Part shown: positions 44,174 to 55,634 of the stretch, piece after piece
How positions within the stretch are numbered: the first letter of the stretch is position 1
How the letters are laid out: every line of letters starts with the position of its first letter
Origin: Cycas panzhihuaensis
Lineage: Eukaryota; Cycadophyta
Reading direction: 5' to 3'
Assembly: GCA_023213395.1 (NCBI GenBank)
Contig: CM041465.1
Location: forward strand, 44,585,741 to 44,649,740
DNA length: 64,000 nt
Notes under the pieces: model-generated
Told to the model about the DNA's origin: nothing
Seen by the model: the letters and a program-made list of their open reading frames with translations, nothing else
Databases searched by the model: none
Program-made: the position numbers and the translations under genes

Positions 44174-47100
44174 TGGACATCTCTCAAGCAACTTCTTCTA
44201 CAAAAGATCTAACATTTCTAATGGTAAACGCGTTGAAGGCAACTACAACAAAGAACAATCAAAAGATGAAGATGATGAAAAGACTGCCTTCGTTGCTGCC
44301 TTAATATCATCCATCCAGGATAGTGAGAATTGGTTTGTTGACTCTGGCGTATCAAATCATATGACAGGTAGAGAAGACTGGTTTGAATCCCTACAACCAT
44401 ACTCGATAAACAAGACTGTGGAGTTGAGTGATAATCACCCTCTGGAAATCAAAGGTAGAGGAGCCATAGCAATCTAGATTAAGCATGAAATTAAAAAAAT
44501 TGGAAATGTGTTATTTGTGCTAGGCATGAAGAAGAATCTTCTTTCAGTGTCACAATTAAGAAAGAAGAAACTTCGTGTGATTTTTCATGAAAATGGAAAA
44601 TGCTATATCCTTAATATGAAAAAGGGTGCTCAAGTCATTGTTGAGGGAATAGAAATTGACGATCTTTATAAGTTTGTTTCTACCCTTGTTATCCAATCTA
44701 CAAAAGTTCTTGCTGTTCAAAATAATAATAATGAAATCTGGCATTCTTGCTATGGGCATGTTGCTGATGATAGGTTAAAATTGCTAAAAAATTCCAAGAT
44801 GGTTGATGGGTTGCCTGCCAATCTTATAATAAATGCCTTTGTTTGCAAAAGTGGTATGCTAGGGAAACATCATAAAATGCCATTTCAGGAAAGCAATTGG
44901 AGAGCAAAAGAAAAATTAGTATTGATTCACAGGGATATATGCAGACCTATTACACCAAACTTTGTAGATGGTGCCAGGTATTTTCTCACTTTTATAGATG
45001 ACTTTACTAAGAAAGCCTGGGGTTACTTTATCTTTACTAAATTTGAAGCCCTTGACTGCTTCAAAGAATTCAAGGCTCAAGTAGAACTCAAAAGTGGGCA
45101 CAAAATAAAGTTGCTTAGAACAAACGGAGGTGGAGAGTATGTCTCAAATGACTTTTCAAATTTTTGCAGAACTCATGGCATTTGTAGGCAAATTACTGCT
45201 CCGTACATACTATAGTCAAATGGAGTAGTGGAAAGATTGAACAAGACCTTAACAGAGATGGCTCAATGTATGCTAAAGGAGAAAAAGGTATTAAACATAT
45301 ATTGGGCTGAAGCCATTAATACTGTTGTCTATTTAACCAATAGATGTTCTATGAAGGCGCTTAACAAGATCACTCCAGAGGAAGCATGGATAGGCACAAG
45401 ACCAGATGTAAGTCATTTAAATACTTTTGGATGCATTGCATATGTACATATTCCAACTCAGAAAAGAAGAAAATTAGATGATAAAAGCATTGAATGTATT
45501 ATGGTTAGATATAATACAAAATCAAAAGTCTATCGTTGTATGGATGTAAAAACAAAGAAAATGCATGTAAGTAGAGATGTAACCTTTGATGAAGGTATTC
45601 AAATAAGTAAAGATGATGCTTGCCCAAAAAGGGGCCATAATATTAGAAGAAAATGTAGAAAACACACAGCTGAGGAAGAGTTGACTTTCCAAGAAGACAC
45701 AGAAGAATCAACATCTTAGGAAGAGTTAGAAGCATCAGCTAAAGATGAAGAACAAGAAAATATTTCAGAAAAGAGAATATCAAAATGGTATTTAAAAATT
45801 GTTGAAGAATCAAAGGGAGATGTGTTTGAACATAAAACTAGATCTCAAAGGCATCGAGCCTTGGTATGTTCAGTTGAGCCTCAGAGTCTCAAAGAAGCCT
45901 GTCAAGAAACAATTTGGCAAGATGCCATGGAAAAAGAAATAAAGTCCATAAATCAAAACAACACTTGGGATCTAGTACTTCCTTCAAAAGACAAACTCAT
46001 TGTAGGCTACAAATGGGTATACAAAATAAAAGAAAAACTAGATGGTAGCATTGAAAAATATAAGGCTCGACTTGTAGCTAAAGGATATTATCAAAATGTA
46101 GGCATTGACTACGAAGAAATATTTATTCCTATAACAAAGTTGATAACCATTCGTACAATTATAACTTTGGTGGATCAATACAAGTGTGAAATTGTGCAAT
46201 TGGATGTAAAAAGTTCCTTCTTAATTGGTGATTTTAGTGAAGAAGTTTATATGGAACAACTACCTAGGTATATAAAACAAGGAGAACATTTGGTGTGTAT
46301 ACTGAAAAAGGCTTTATATGGCCTAAAGCAAGCACCAAGAGCCTGGTATTCAAAATAAATCAACATCTTTAGAAAGGAGGTTTTAGAAGGTGTGAAATAG
46401 ATCCAAGTTTTTATATAAAAAGGCAAAAGGACTTGATCACCGTAATTGTGGTGTACGCAGATGATTTGATTGTCACAAGTAATGACCAAGAGACTCAATC
46501 AGATAAAAGCACAAATGGAGAAGAAATTTGAGATGACCAGCATGGATGTACTTCATTACTATGTAGGCATAGAAGTTGATCAAGCAGAAAGTGGAATCTT
46601 CATTTCACAATCCAAGTATGCTAAAAATCTACTAAAAAGATTCAAAATGGATGAATGCAATCCATGCATTACAACAATGGAGGTAGGCTATGTTCCAACT
46701 TCTGATGAAAGCAAGTAGCAAAAGTAAATGGGACTCTTTTCAAACAACTTGTTGGAAGCCTCATTTACTTAACAACCACTCAACTAGATATATCCTTCTT
46801 TGTTGGAATTATTTCCACATTCATGCATAATCCAAAAATTGTGCATTGGAATGTTGCAAAGAGAATCTCAAGATACATCAAAGGCACTGTAAATTTTGGA
46901 TTACAATACACTAGGATAGATGAACTAGAATTAATTGGATTCACTAATTCTGATCGGGTAGGAGAATCTTAGGAAATGAAATCAATATCTGGTTGTTGTT
47001 TTAGTCTTGGAACGACTGCAACATCATGGAGCAATAAAATGCAGCCAACAATAGCCCTATCCTCAACAAAAGTAGAATACAAAGTTGCTGTAAGCGCAAC

Positions 47101-47400
47101 TTTGAAGCAATTTGGATGAGACAACTTTTAAATGATCTAAATCAAGGCTACAAAAAGGAAACCACAATCTATTGTGACAATCAAAGTGTAATCAAAGTTA
47201 CAAAGAATCCATTTTTTCATGCAAGGACCAAACATATAGGAGTTCGTCACCACTTAATCATAGAGAAGGTCCATAATAAGGAAATCAACTTGCAGTATTG
47301 TAGCAATGATCAACAAGTTGCAGACATCTTTACAAAACCTCTACCAAAGGACAAGTTTCAATATTTCAGGGATCTGCTTGCAATGAGAAACAAAGGATAA
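44174..47400 (+). pseudogene. Copia pol of element A, after the nested insertion
   Basis: Directly after the TGGAC duplication the gag knuckle resumes with its His (the final Cys is replaced by Phe). Protease D-S-G-V-S-N-H lies near 44340. Pre-integrase and integrase run 44508-45215 with L-I-H-R-D-I-C and L-R-T-N-G-G-G-E-Y, where the second catalytic Asp is Asn, then a TAG and G-V-V-E-R-L-N-K. RT (45822-46360) has C/G-Y-K-W-V-Y-K-I-K-E-K and [12 protein letters not shown]. The catalytic box reads V-V-Y-A-D-D-L-I. RNase H (46900-47400) keeps Y-C-D-N-Q-S-V-I and A-D-I-F-T-K-P-L. At least six stops interrupt it. Confidence 0.87.
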
Positions 47401-47415
47401 AACTTTAAGGGGGGG

Positions 47416-47633
47416 CGTTAGAATATTAATGTTTTATCCTAAGTTAGGAAACTTTAAGTAATTTGAGGGTTAGGTGTCATTGTTCCCTCTTTGTATTTTA
47501 CTAATATTTGTCATTTATATATGTATCAATTATATAAAGCACTTGTATATAAGAGAGTACATCTCTCATATCAAATCAATGAAGAATTCAGTTTTCATTC
47601 TCTTCAATTAAGTTTAGTTTGTTTTTTCCAACA
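47416..47633 (+). repeat. 3' LTR of copia element A
   Basis: It starts CGTTAGAATATTAATG (terminal TG altered to CG) after the GGGGGGG tract and ends TTCCAACA. It lacks about 20 bases present in the 5' LTR. It is followed by CTCTA, matching CTGTA on the other side except for one base. Confidence 0.83.
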
Positions 47634-47638
47634 CTCTA

Positions 47639-48013
47639 AAGCGGTAGAAAGGAAGGGAAGAAAGCATTACAGGGTTTTAACTCTCAATAGTTACCTCATT
47701 TAAATTGATATGTTGCCTTGATTTTGAGGTTGATCTATTTTCATATTGCCGTGAATTAAATTCTATTTCAAGAGATTCATGTACAATTTCTTCATCATCA
47801 AATTGCTTATGAGTGGACATTTCTTCACTTGGTTTATGCACCTCAATAGGTTCTTCTTCAAATTGTTCATGTTTAGACGACTCCTTACTCAATTCGTGTA
47901 TAATAATTAATTCCTCTTTATGCATTTTCCACTCAAACTCTTTCAGGTCATTTTTCATCCATTCACATATAACCAACATCTCTTTGAGTTTTTCTTTTGA
48001 AAATTCACATCTT
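47639..48013 (-). other. Charged minus-strand ORF, unknown
   Basis: The minus-strand frame 47979-47677 encodes about 100 residues very rich in Glu, His, Ser and Lys, with repeated H-E/K-x-x-E-E motifs (for example E-E-P-I-E-V-H-K-P-S-E-E). It has no recognised domain. It lies right of element A on the strand of the gypsy-type LTRs, so it may be internal coding sequence of the non-autonomous element those LTRs belong to. A conventional host gene seems unlikely. Confidence 0.35.
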
Positions 48014-49040
48014 ACTAGATAGCTTCATATTAAAAAAAAAAAAAAGAAAACATTGTCAAAAATGATTGTTTCACAAGAAAGAATCATTAGAATTTTATAA
48101 AAGAACTAGGAAAAAATGGATTTTGATCACTAAAATTACAATAACTTATATTCTAACCATAAACTGAAGGGAACCCTTCTCTATAGAAATATAATGAAAA
48201 GATGCTTCCAATGTAAATTCGGTTTGAGGTGATTTGGAGACTTGTAGCTTGTGTAATGACCTTTTGAAGTTGATCAAATTTTAGGGTCTTTGGGGACATC
48301 AATAATACTTGTATTAAAACCTTTATGTTTTATCTTTAATCCATGTATTATTATTATGTACTTTATACTTAATGTGTCATGTGTACTTTTTCTAGTGATG
48401 CAAAGTTAGTTGTAACTTAAAGGGTCAAAGATCCCTTACCCCCTCTTTGAGTGGCCAAATGTAAGTATGCACCTGTCCATGCACTTGTCAAACATGTAAA
48501 GACCCTTAGGGGAGCTCTCTCATCTATATAATGAGATCATTCTCTTTTGTATAGCATAGTGGGAGATGAGTGTATTGTTATGTTGTTGACTTAATATTGG
48601 AGATTATTGGAGTGCAGAACAATTCTACCTCCTCCATTATTAGTGTGCTTAATGTGCAAGTGGATTATTTGTTTTGCAGCATTGCTCATCTCTCTTTCCC
48701 TTCTTTTTTCCAACTAGATTTTATATTCTCTCAACCGATTACTAGATAGCTTTTTCTTGTTTTTTTTAAAAAGAAAATTTGCCAAAGATGATTGCTTTAC
48801 AAGAAAAAAATGCTAGAAATTTATAAAAATTTCAGGGAAAAATTTACTTTCATCACCAAAACTAGAATGACTTATATTCTAACAAAAAAATTGAGTGAAA
48901 CCTTTCTTGATAGAAATATAATGAAAAGATGCTTCTAGTGAATCTGGTTTGAGGTGGTTTAAAGACCTGTAGCTTATGTAATGACCTTTTGAAGTTGAGC
49001 ACATTTTACGGTTTTTGGGGATAGTAGCAGTACCTGCTAC
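48014..49040. repeat. Two ~300-bp diverged direct repeats around LTR-like DNA
   Basis: Repeat 1 (48014-48315) and repeat 2 (48741-49040) share ACTAGATAGCTT, GACTTATATTCTAAC-like, AGAAATATAATGAAAAGATG, GGTTTGAGGTG and ATGACCTTTTGAAGTTGA in the same order at an offset of about 727. Between them, roughly 48310-48714, is noncoding sequence starting TGTATTAAAACC with a TCTATATAATGAG promoter-like box and ending TTTTTTCCAAC, resembling an LTR. No coding sequence was seen. Confidence 0.6.
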
Positions 49041-49534
49041 TAAATTGTTGGCAGATTTTTATTCTGATATCCAATTTAGTTGAACCCACTTTTCACAGAA
49101 AGTAGTCTTCAAGGCAAACCTATTAAAAAAAAAAAAGGATCAATCGGATATTTGTAATCAATATTATGGTCATTGGAAGTTGCAGTGGTAGATTTTTGGT
49201 CTTGTAGATAGCAATAGATAGTAGGTTGAGATTGAAAATGAATGATAGTTATCTATTTATAGGTAATAAATTATTTATTCAATAAAAATTATAATTGACC
49301 CTTATAATTTTTGTAATTCTGCTCCAAAACCTATGGTACAACCCCTCAAAATTTATGACATGTGCGTTGTTGTCTCAAAATTGTAATCATTTTTATTGAA
49401 TTCAATCATTTACATCTCTAAAATTGCAGGTATATCATTAAAACGCTAATTGGCCAAAACCATCCCATGATGCCACTTGTAGACCCCACATTGTTTCTCA
49501 CCAATTTGAATAGTAGATAACAACAAAAATATCA
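49041..49534. other. No gene seen
   Basis: AT-rich noncoding sequence with an A13-type homopolymer near 49123. If the two gypsy-type LTRs are one pair, this would be the 5' internal leader on the minus strand, but no convincing primer-binding site is adjacent to the LTR end at about 49537. Confidence 0.35.
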
Positions 49535-50169
49535 AATGATGGAAACAAAAAAATGCTAATAACCAATCCAAATTGTATTGGAAAATGAAATACTGATATG
49601 ATAGCAATTATGGCAATGCATAAGGAAATGAAATAATACCAAGTATGATAACTTGACAATAAAAATGAAATAACATCTAATAATGAAACTTATTTTTATT
49701 GCAAAGATTCCACAAGAGTCTTCCACAAAACTTCCACAAGAGTCTTCCACAAAAACTTGTCCCTCTTTAAGACAATGGAGCCTTCTAAATAAAACCTCCT
49801 CCCAAAGGACTGAAGAAATAAATACAATCCCAAAAGTCTTCTTTTTGAAATGACCCAACCACTCTTTATATAGGCTGCACATTTAATTCCCACCAAAATT
49901 TTCACAATATTTTAGGCGAGGTTAGCCCCAAAGTTAGCCTCTAATAATTTGCATTTAGGACTCCAAATCTCAAGCTATCATAACTTCTTTATATGATGTC
50001 TGTCTGGGGCCCATTACCACTTGTTTTGAAGTTAATGAGAATCTCTATGCTATTATCCATGTTTCATAACTTGATTCCATTTATTTCAATATCATTATTA
50101 TTGTAAAATACTCAATATTTCATTATTTTGAAATGTGGCTAGTCCATTTGAAGCAACCAGCATGCAACA
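49535..50169 (-). repeat. Gypsy-type LTR copy 2, probably a solo LTR
   Basis: It is homologous over its length to the LTR at 35103-35729, including GGCAATGCATAAGGAAATGA, CCACAAGAGTCTTCCA and the CATGCAACA end. It is flanked by TATCA at 49530-49534 and 50170-50174, a 5-bp direct repeat consistent with a target duplication, and no polypurine tract lies next to its start. Together these favour a solo LTR. The alternative is that it is the 5' LTR of the same element as copy 1. Confidence 0.55.
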
Positions 50170-50204
50170 TATCAGTAGTCAAAGGTCTCTAGTTTACAAT
50201 TTTA

Positions 50205-50406
50205 TGTTGAATATAATGTTTTATCTATAGGCTCCTTTCTAAAGTTATCGTGAGGGTTATCTTTCAGATCCCTCTTTTATGTAATTGTGACGTGGCATAC
50301 ATGCATAGACTCTAATAACTGCACATGTTACACGTGACATATATATGAGAATTCTGTTCTTTCTTAATGAATTAGGTTATTTTCATATCAACAGTCTGCC
50401 TCAACA
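50205..50406 (+). repeat. 5' LTR of copia element D
   Basis: The start TGTTGAATATAATGTTTTATC is close to the LTR starts of elements A, B and C, showing a shared lineage. Noncoding, with ACATATATATGAGAA as possible TATA region. Confidence 0.85.
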
Positions 50407-51099
50407 TGGTATCAAAGCAGGTCATTCTGAGTTAATTTGAGTCAATATTCAGATTTGTCTGAAGGTCTCATTCGTCATTTGAAGGAAAGTGTTTGAAGAC
50501 CGCATCAATCACCTGAGAAGAGCATTCATTATATTGTACGGAACTGTACAGATTTTATGGACATCATTTTTTTGAAGTGCTTAGATTCAAATGAAATTTT
50601 GCCAACAAATTTGTTTTTAAGAGCTGAACATACTTCTCTAGAAGGTCAACATTAGAATCTATCTCTAAAGGTGAGTTTTACATTGTTTTTTAAAAACACA
50701 AGTTTGGAAGATCAACTGCAAATTTCTTTCAAAAGAAGCAAACATTCCGGGTAAAACCTATCTTGAATTTCTTGTCTGAAGAATATGGTTCATTCAAGTC
50801 CAAGTTTGTCAAATTTCGTTGAAGATTTGCAAATATACAAGCATTTTTCTCCAAAAAACCCTAAACGACCATACATATTTTGAGCTATTTTCTGGGAGTT
50901 TCATTGGTTCAAATCAAAATATTTTTACAGATCTAAGAAGCAAATTTTATTAGCTTTCATTTAACACCATTTTTTTCTTAAATCTGTACAACCCTAAAAA
51001 TTCATACATTTTCGTGCAATCGTACAACTGTATGACTTTCTGCCAGATTCTTTTAGTATTTCTCATTTTGCAGAATTTTATTTCCCTTCTTTCCATACT

Positions 51100-52110
51100 G
51101 TGGCTTCATTTGTTTTCTCTTTGGGTGATGTTGGTAAACTTATAGGCCAAAATTTTAATACTTGGAAATTGAAAATGAAAGGACTTTTGAGTGCAAAAAA
51201 TGCCTGGAAGATGGTCATAAGGAAGAAAAAAACCCCACTGACATTGTAGATCAAATTAATTGGGAAGAAAAGGGTAATCAGGCACATCCAACAATCATGT
51301 TGTTTATTAAGAATTCCTTGTTAACCCATGTTGTTGGAGCTACCACATCAGCAGATGTTTGGAAAGCTTTAACCTCTCTCTTCAGTCTGAAAAATGAAGC
51401 CCACATAATATCCTTAATAGAAGAGTTATACAAATTTCATTTGAGAGAATGACAAACAATATCAAAATTTGTGATAAAAATTACTACTCTCAAAGACAAC
51501 CTTGTTTCAGCAGGAGAGACCATATCAAATATAGAACTTGTTCAACTCACAATAAATAAATTACCCAAATCATTTGATAATATGGTCAACACAGTGAGAA
51601 CAGGTGGCAATACTGCTAACATGTCATTTGAGACCTTGACATGACACATGCTTCAACAGAAATAAAGGAACAAATGATACGAGGAGGAGATAGGAATAGA
51701 GGAGGCATTTCTCTCAAAACTAAGCATAAGAAGTCGAGGTCACCCTCGATATTCAAGAGGAAGGAACATATCATTTAGGATGGCATCAACAGAAGGTTGA
51801 GGTTAGATTGACAATCATAACAGGATCAAATGGACTTGAGAAGAACAAGGAAGATCTAGGCCAATTCCTCCAAGAGATTCCAAGGTTTGCTTCAACTGTG
51901 GAAGATATGGTCACTTTTTTAGCAACTGCAGAGTACCAAATTGCTTTCATTGTGGACAATCTGGATATTTTCCTAATCATCGTCCTCAGAGAGGTGCAAA
52001 CATTCAGAGAGGGAAAAGAGTTGAATGCAACTACAATAATGAGCAATATGAAGAGGAAGATGAAGAAATTGCATTTGTTGTTGCACTGGCTGTGAGCCTA
52101 AGCTCCAGTG
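51100..52110 (+). pseudogene. Copia gag and knuckles, element D, start codon lost
   Basis: Where sister elements have ATGGCNTC, this copy has GTGGCTTCA at 51100, so the gag start is lost. Gag core motifs follow: N-T-W-K-L-K-M-K-G-L-L-S-A-K-N-A-W, S-L-F-S-L-K-N-E-A-H-I-I-S-L and K-L-P-K-S-F-D-N-M-V. Two knuckles lie at about 51890-51975: C-F-N-C-G-R-Y-G-H-F-F-S-N-C and C-F-H-C-G-Q-S-G-Y-F-P, where the second has Tyr for His. Multiple stops and frameshifts are present. Confidence 0.82.
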
Positions 52111-54625
52111 ATGACTGGCACATAGACTGAGGAGCATCAAATCATATGACTGGGAGAGAAGAATGGTTTGAATCTTTCAGACCTTATTTCTCTTAATAGG
52201 TCTGTTGAACTCAGTAACAATTTTCCTCTTCATATTCAAGGCAAAGGGACAATAACTATTATAATTAATAAGGAAATCAAGAAGATTGGTAATGTTCTCC
52301 ATCTGACAGGTCTAAAGAAAAATTTATTGTTTGTGTCTCAACTTAGAAGGAAGACACTTTGAGTCATCTTTGATGAAAGTTGAAAATGTCTTGTATATGA
52401 CATGAAAAAGAATGGTACTATAATTATAGAAGGGAGAGAAGATATTAATCTTTGTAAGTTAATTTTTGCTTCCATTCTGCCAACTTCTGATGTAAAATCT
52501 CTTGTTGCTTGCACTTCTTCTAATGAAATTTGGCATTCTAAGTATGGGCATATCTCAAACAAAAGATTACAATTATTGAAAAATTCTAATATGGTGAATT
52601 GACTTCTAGATATAACATTTAATTCCTTTGTTTGCAAAGGTTGTATGATGCGCAAACAATACAGAGTCCCATTCCAAGAAGTGAGGTGGAGAGCTCAAAA
52701 GAAATTAGAGTTAATTCATAGAGACCTGCGTGGATCCATAACTCCAAATTCTATAAATGATGCAAGGTATTTCCTTACATTTATTGATGATTTCTCTAGG
52801 AAAACATGGGTATACTTTCTTTTTAGAAAATATGAAGCTCTAGATTATTTCAAAGAATTTAAGGCCCAGGTTGAACTAGAAAGTGAATGCAAAATCAAAG
52901 TCTTCATTTAGATGGAGGATATGAAAACATATTAAGTGACTTCCACCATTTCTATAAGCTACATGGAATACAAAGACAGGTGACAACTCCTTATACACCT
53001 CAATCGAATGGGATAACAAAACACATGAACAGAACAATAATGGAAATGGTCAGAAGTTTGATAGATGAAAGAGCAATCTCAAAAACATACTAGGCAGCAA
53101 CTGTTAACACAACAATGTGCTTCATTAATAGGAGTCTAACTCAAGCTTTGGACAAAGTAACTCCTGAAGAAGCTTGGATAACAAGGAAGCCAGACATAAG
53201 TAATCTTAAAGTTTTTGGTTGCAAAGCTTATGTTCATGTTCTAGATAAAAACAAACTAAGCTAGATAGCAAAAGCATAGAATGCATTATGATTGGTTATA
53301 GTAATAAGTCTAAATCTTACAAATGTACAGACCCAGAAACAAATAAAATCTATGTCAATAGGGATGTTGTCTTTGATGAATAAACCAATCAAGGAGATAA
53401 GATAATTTGCAGACATGTGGAGGAACTTCCTAGGTCAACTGTTCCAATTGAAGAAAAGTTCGAGATCACTTCAGCAGACTCAAGTGAGTTAGGCAAAGAA
53501 CATTTTGAAGGAAACACACATGATAACATTGATGAAGAACAAATAAATTCAAGTGAAGTACAAAATATTCTTGAACAAGGTTCTTCACAAATGACCACAG
53601 GAGAATGTCCAAAGAAAGTACCTAAATGGTATATCAAAACAATTGAAGAAACAAAAAGAGACATGTTTGAACAAAGAACAAGGTCTCAAAAACATCAGAG
53701 TTTAATTTGTTCAGTTAAACCTGAAAGTTATGCAGAAACTAGTGATCATTCTAAATGGAGGGAAGCAATGGATACTGAAATGAATGTTATTTCCAAAAAC
53801 ATAACCTAGGAGTTAGTTAGTGCTCCAAAAGATAAATCCATTCTTGACTATAAATGGGTATACAAAATTAAGGAAAAATCTGATGGAACAATTGAAAAAT
53901 ATAAGGCCAAACTAGTAGCAAAGGGATATACTCAAACTGCGGGGATAGACTATGATGAAACTTTCTCACCTGTAGCAAAGCTTATAACTATAAGAATAAT
54001 TATAGTTTTAGTAGCCCAACTAGGGTGGAACATTGTTTAGCTCAATGTTAAAAGTGTCTTCCTGAATGGAGATATCTAGAAAGAAGTATATATGCAACAA
54101 CCAACAGGCTATATAAAGAAAAGAGAAGAGCATCTTGTCTACAAGTTAAAAAAGGCCCTTTACAGTCTAAGCAATCACCAAGAGCTTGGCATGCCAAACT
54201 GGATAGACATCTCAATCAAAATGGGTTTAATAAATGTGATTCTGATCCTAGTCTATATATCAAACCTAGTAAAGGGTTAATCACTATCATTGTTGTTTAT
54301 GTTGATGATATGATCGTTACAAGCAATGATGATTCGTCCATCTCACAAATAAGATCCCAGTTAGAAAAAGAATTTGAAATGATTGATTTAGGTTTTCTTT
54401 ACTATTATCTTGGGATTGAAGTAAAATAACAGAAGAATTCAATTTTTATATCACAATCAAAATATGTTAGAAATCTTTTGAAAAAATTCATAATGGAAGA
54501 TTGCAACAGTTGTTCTACTCCAATGGAGACAGGGTGTGTTTTAACTCATGATATAGATGGTCAACCAATAGATGCAACGTTGTACAGGTAATTGGTAGGC
54601 AATCTCACTTATCTTCTGCAAAAGA
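52110..54625 (+). pseudogene. Copia protease-integrase-RT, element D, broken
   Basis: The protease motif has the D-S-G serine codon changed to TGA (near 52127). Pre-integrase and integrase (52338-53100): L-I-H-R-D-L-R-G, F-L-T-F-I-D-D-F-S-R-K and L-D-G-G-Y-E are present, but the catalytic Glu segment reads G-I-T-K-H-M-N, so Glu is Lys. A linker (53417-53809) rich in Glu and Ser leads to RT: Y-K-W-V-Y-K-I-K-E-K, L-K-K-A-L-Y-S-L and V-V-Y-V-D-D-M-I-V (near 54295-54320). The element ends in the middle of the post-catalytic RT region. Confidence 0.84.
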
Positions 54626-55340
54626 ATTTGAAGAAGATCCTCAACAAGCCACATGCGAATCCAACAAAGCATTTAAGGTAGCTCTCGATCTTGTGTTGCA
54701 CATGCACATTTTGTTTGGTAGTTTTATCTATCCTCTCTCTTTCTCTAGTTCAATAGCAATGGAAAGCCTTATTTTCCCCATCCCATAGTTAATTATAATC
54801 CTAGTCCCCTTAACTCTAGTTTTTTCGTAGGTCAAATCCCAATTCTCCTTTGCAACCCTAGTTCATCTCTTTACTTATGTACTCCTTCACCCCTCTATAG
54901 ACCATTCTCAACAGGATATTCTACAACTTCAATCCATTCATCAGGTTTCATCACTTAGTATTACCCCTTACAAAATCTAGTCTGGCTTTTCCCAAAACCC
55001 CTCAATTCCATATTATCAATACTATTTTTTTCGATTGAATTTTTCATTTTGCTGGAATACCATTCTTAAAAACCTATTAAAACTTTTTTTTTCATAACGA
55101 ACATCTATCACTAATCCCTCATCTATCTTTCCTTCTAAAGAAGTGTTTTGGTCTAATAAACACTGCACAATTCTCATCTTCATTCAAACATCATCCCTTT
55201 TCCCTATGACTCCCAAGATGTGCCTAATCTCAATTCATAATCCCACCTTATCTTTTCTTTTTTATGATAAACAATCATCAATCCATGACCCTTATGATCA
55301 ATTCTTTTCATAAAATCTTCACTTGTGTTTCCATAAACCG
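54626..55340. other. No gene recognised
   Basis: Pyrimidine-rich noncoding sequence following the truncation of element D. A minus-strand open frame at 55204-55497 has no recognisable domain. The breakpoint near 54620 is sharp, suggesting a deletion or a later insertion. Confidence 0.4.
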
Positions 55341-55634
55341 TCCCATCTGAACATAAAATGTGCAAACACAAGGCAAGACCGGGATGAGACATCTGAGACA
55401 CCTCTCGGCTCTTAGGATCCTTCTGATACAAAACAACATCGAGCATGTACCTGGCCCCAAGAACAACCATCGGCAAATTCAAGGCACCTGCCAGCAAAAT
55501 TCCACAGGAGATGCAAGATCGAGCGAAATCTTTACGACATAGAGGATCTAGCAGGTGGTGGCTGGAAGATTAGACCAAGTTACAAGCAATTCTCAATACT
55601 TTGAGGGCGAAGTATCATTTTAAGAGGGGGAAAT
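55341..55634 (+). pseudogene. 3' end of a gypsy-type polyprotein, fragment
   Basis: The terminal frame near 55590-55633 reads I-L-N-T-L-R-A-K-Y-H-F-K-R-G-K-L and stops beside the polypurine tract AAGAGGGGGAAAT, an arrangement typical of chromovirus-like gypsy elements whose ORF ends in the polypurine tract. Upstream, H-V-P-G-P-K-N near 55450 resembles the end of gypsy RNase H, but the distance is too short for an intact integrase between them, so a large deletion must have occurred if both belong together. Confidence 0.45.

Larger units (their letters stand above)
37118..47633 (+). mobile_element. Ty1/copia element A with nested element B
   Basis: Both LTRs are present, 37118-37354 and 47416-47633, with a primer-binding site TGGTATCAGAGTAGGC at 37355 and a polypurine tract AACTTTAAGGGGGGG at 47401-47415. 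Flanks read CTGTA on the left and CTCTA on the right, a probable 5-bp target duplication with one change. Gag starts at 38047; pol resumes at 44179 after the insertion of element B. Order is gag, protease, integrase, RT, RNase H, as in Ty1/copia. Confidence 0.87.
50205..54625 (+). mobile_element. Ty1/copia element D, 3'-truncated
   Basis: 5' LTR 50205-50406 (TGTTGAATATAATG to CTCAACA), then primer-binding site TGGTATCAAAGCAGG at 50407. Gag, knuckles, protease, integrase and RT follow in order. Homology ends within the R-Q-L-I/V-G segment near 54620. The RNase H and 3' LTR are absent, and unrelated sequence follows. No target duplication can be tested. Confidence 0.87.

Noticed and set aside
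55440-55470. H-V-P-G-P-K-N as proof of a gypsy RNase H end
   Set aside because: The motif is short, the surrounding frame shows no other RNase H residues, and the distance to the polyprotein end is too small for an integrase.
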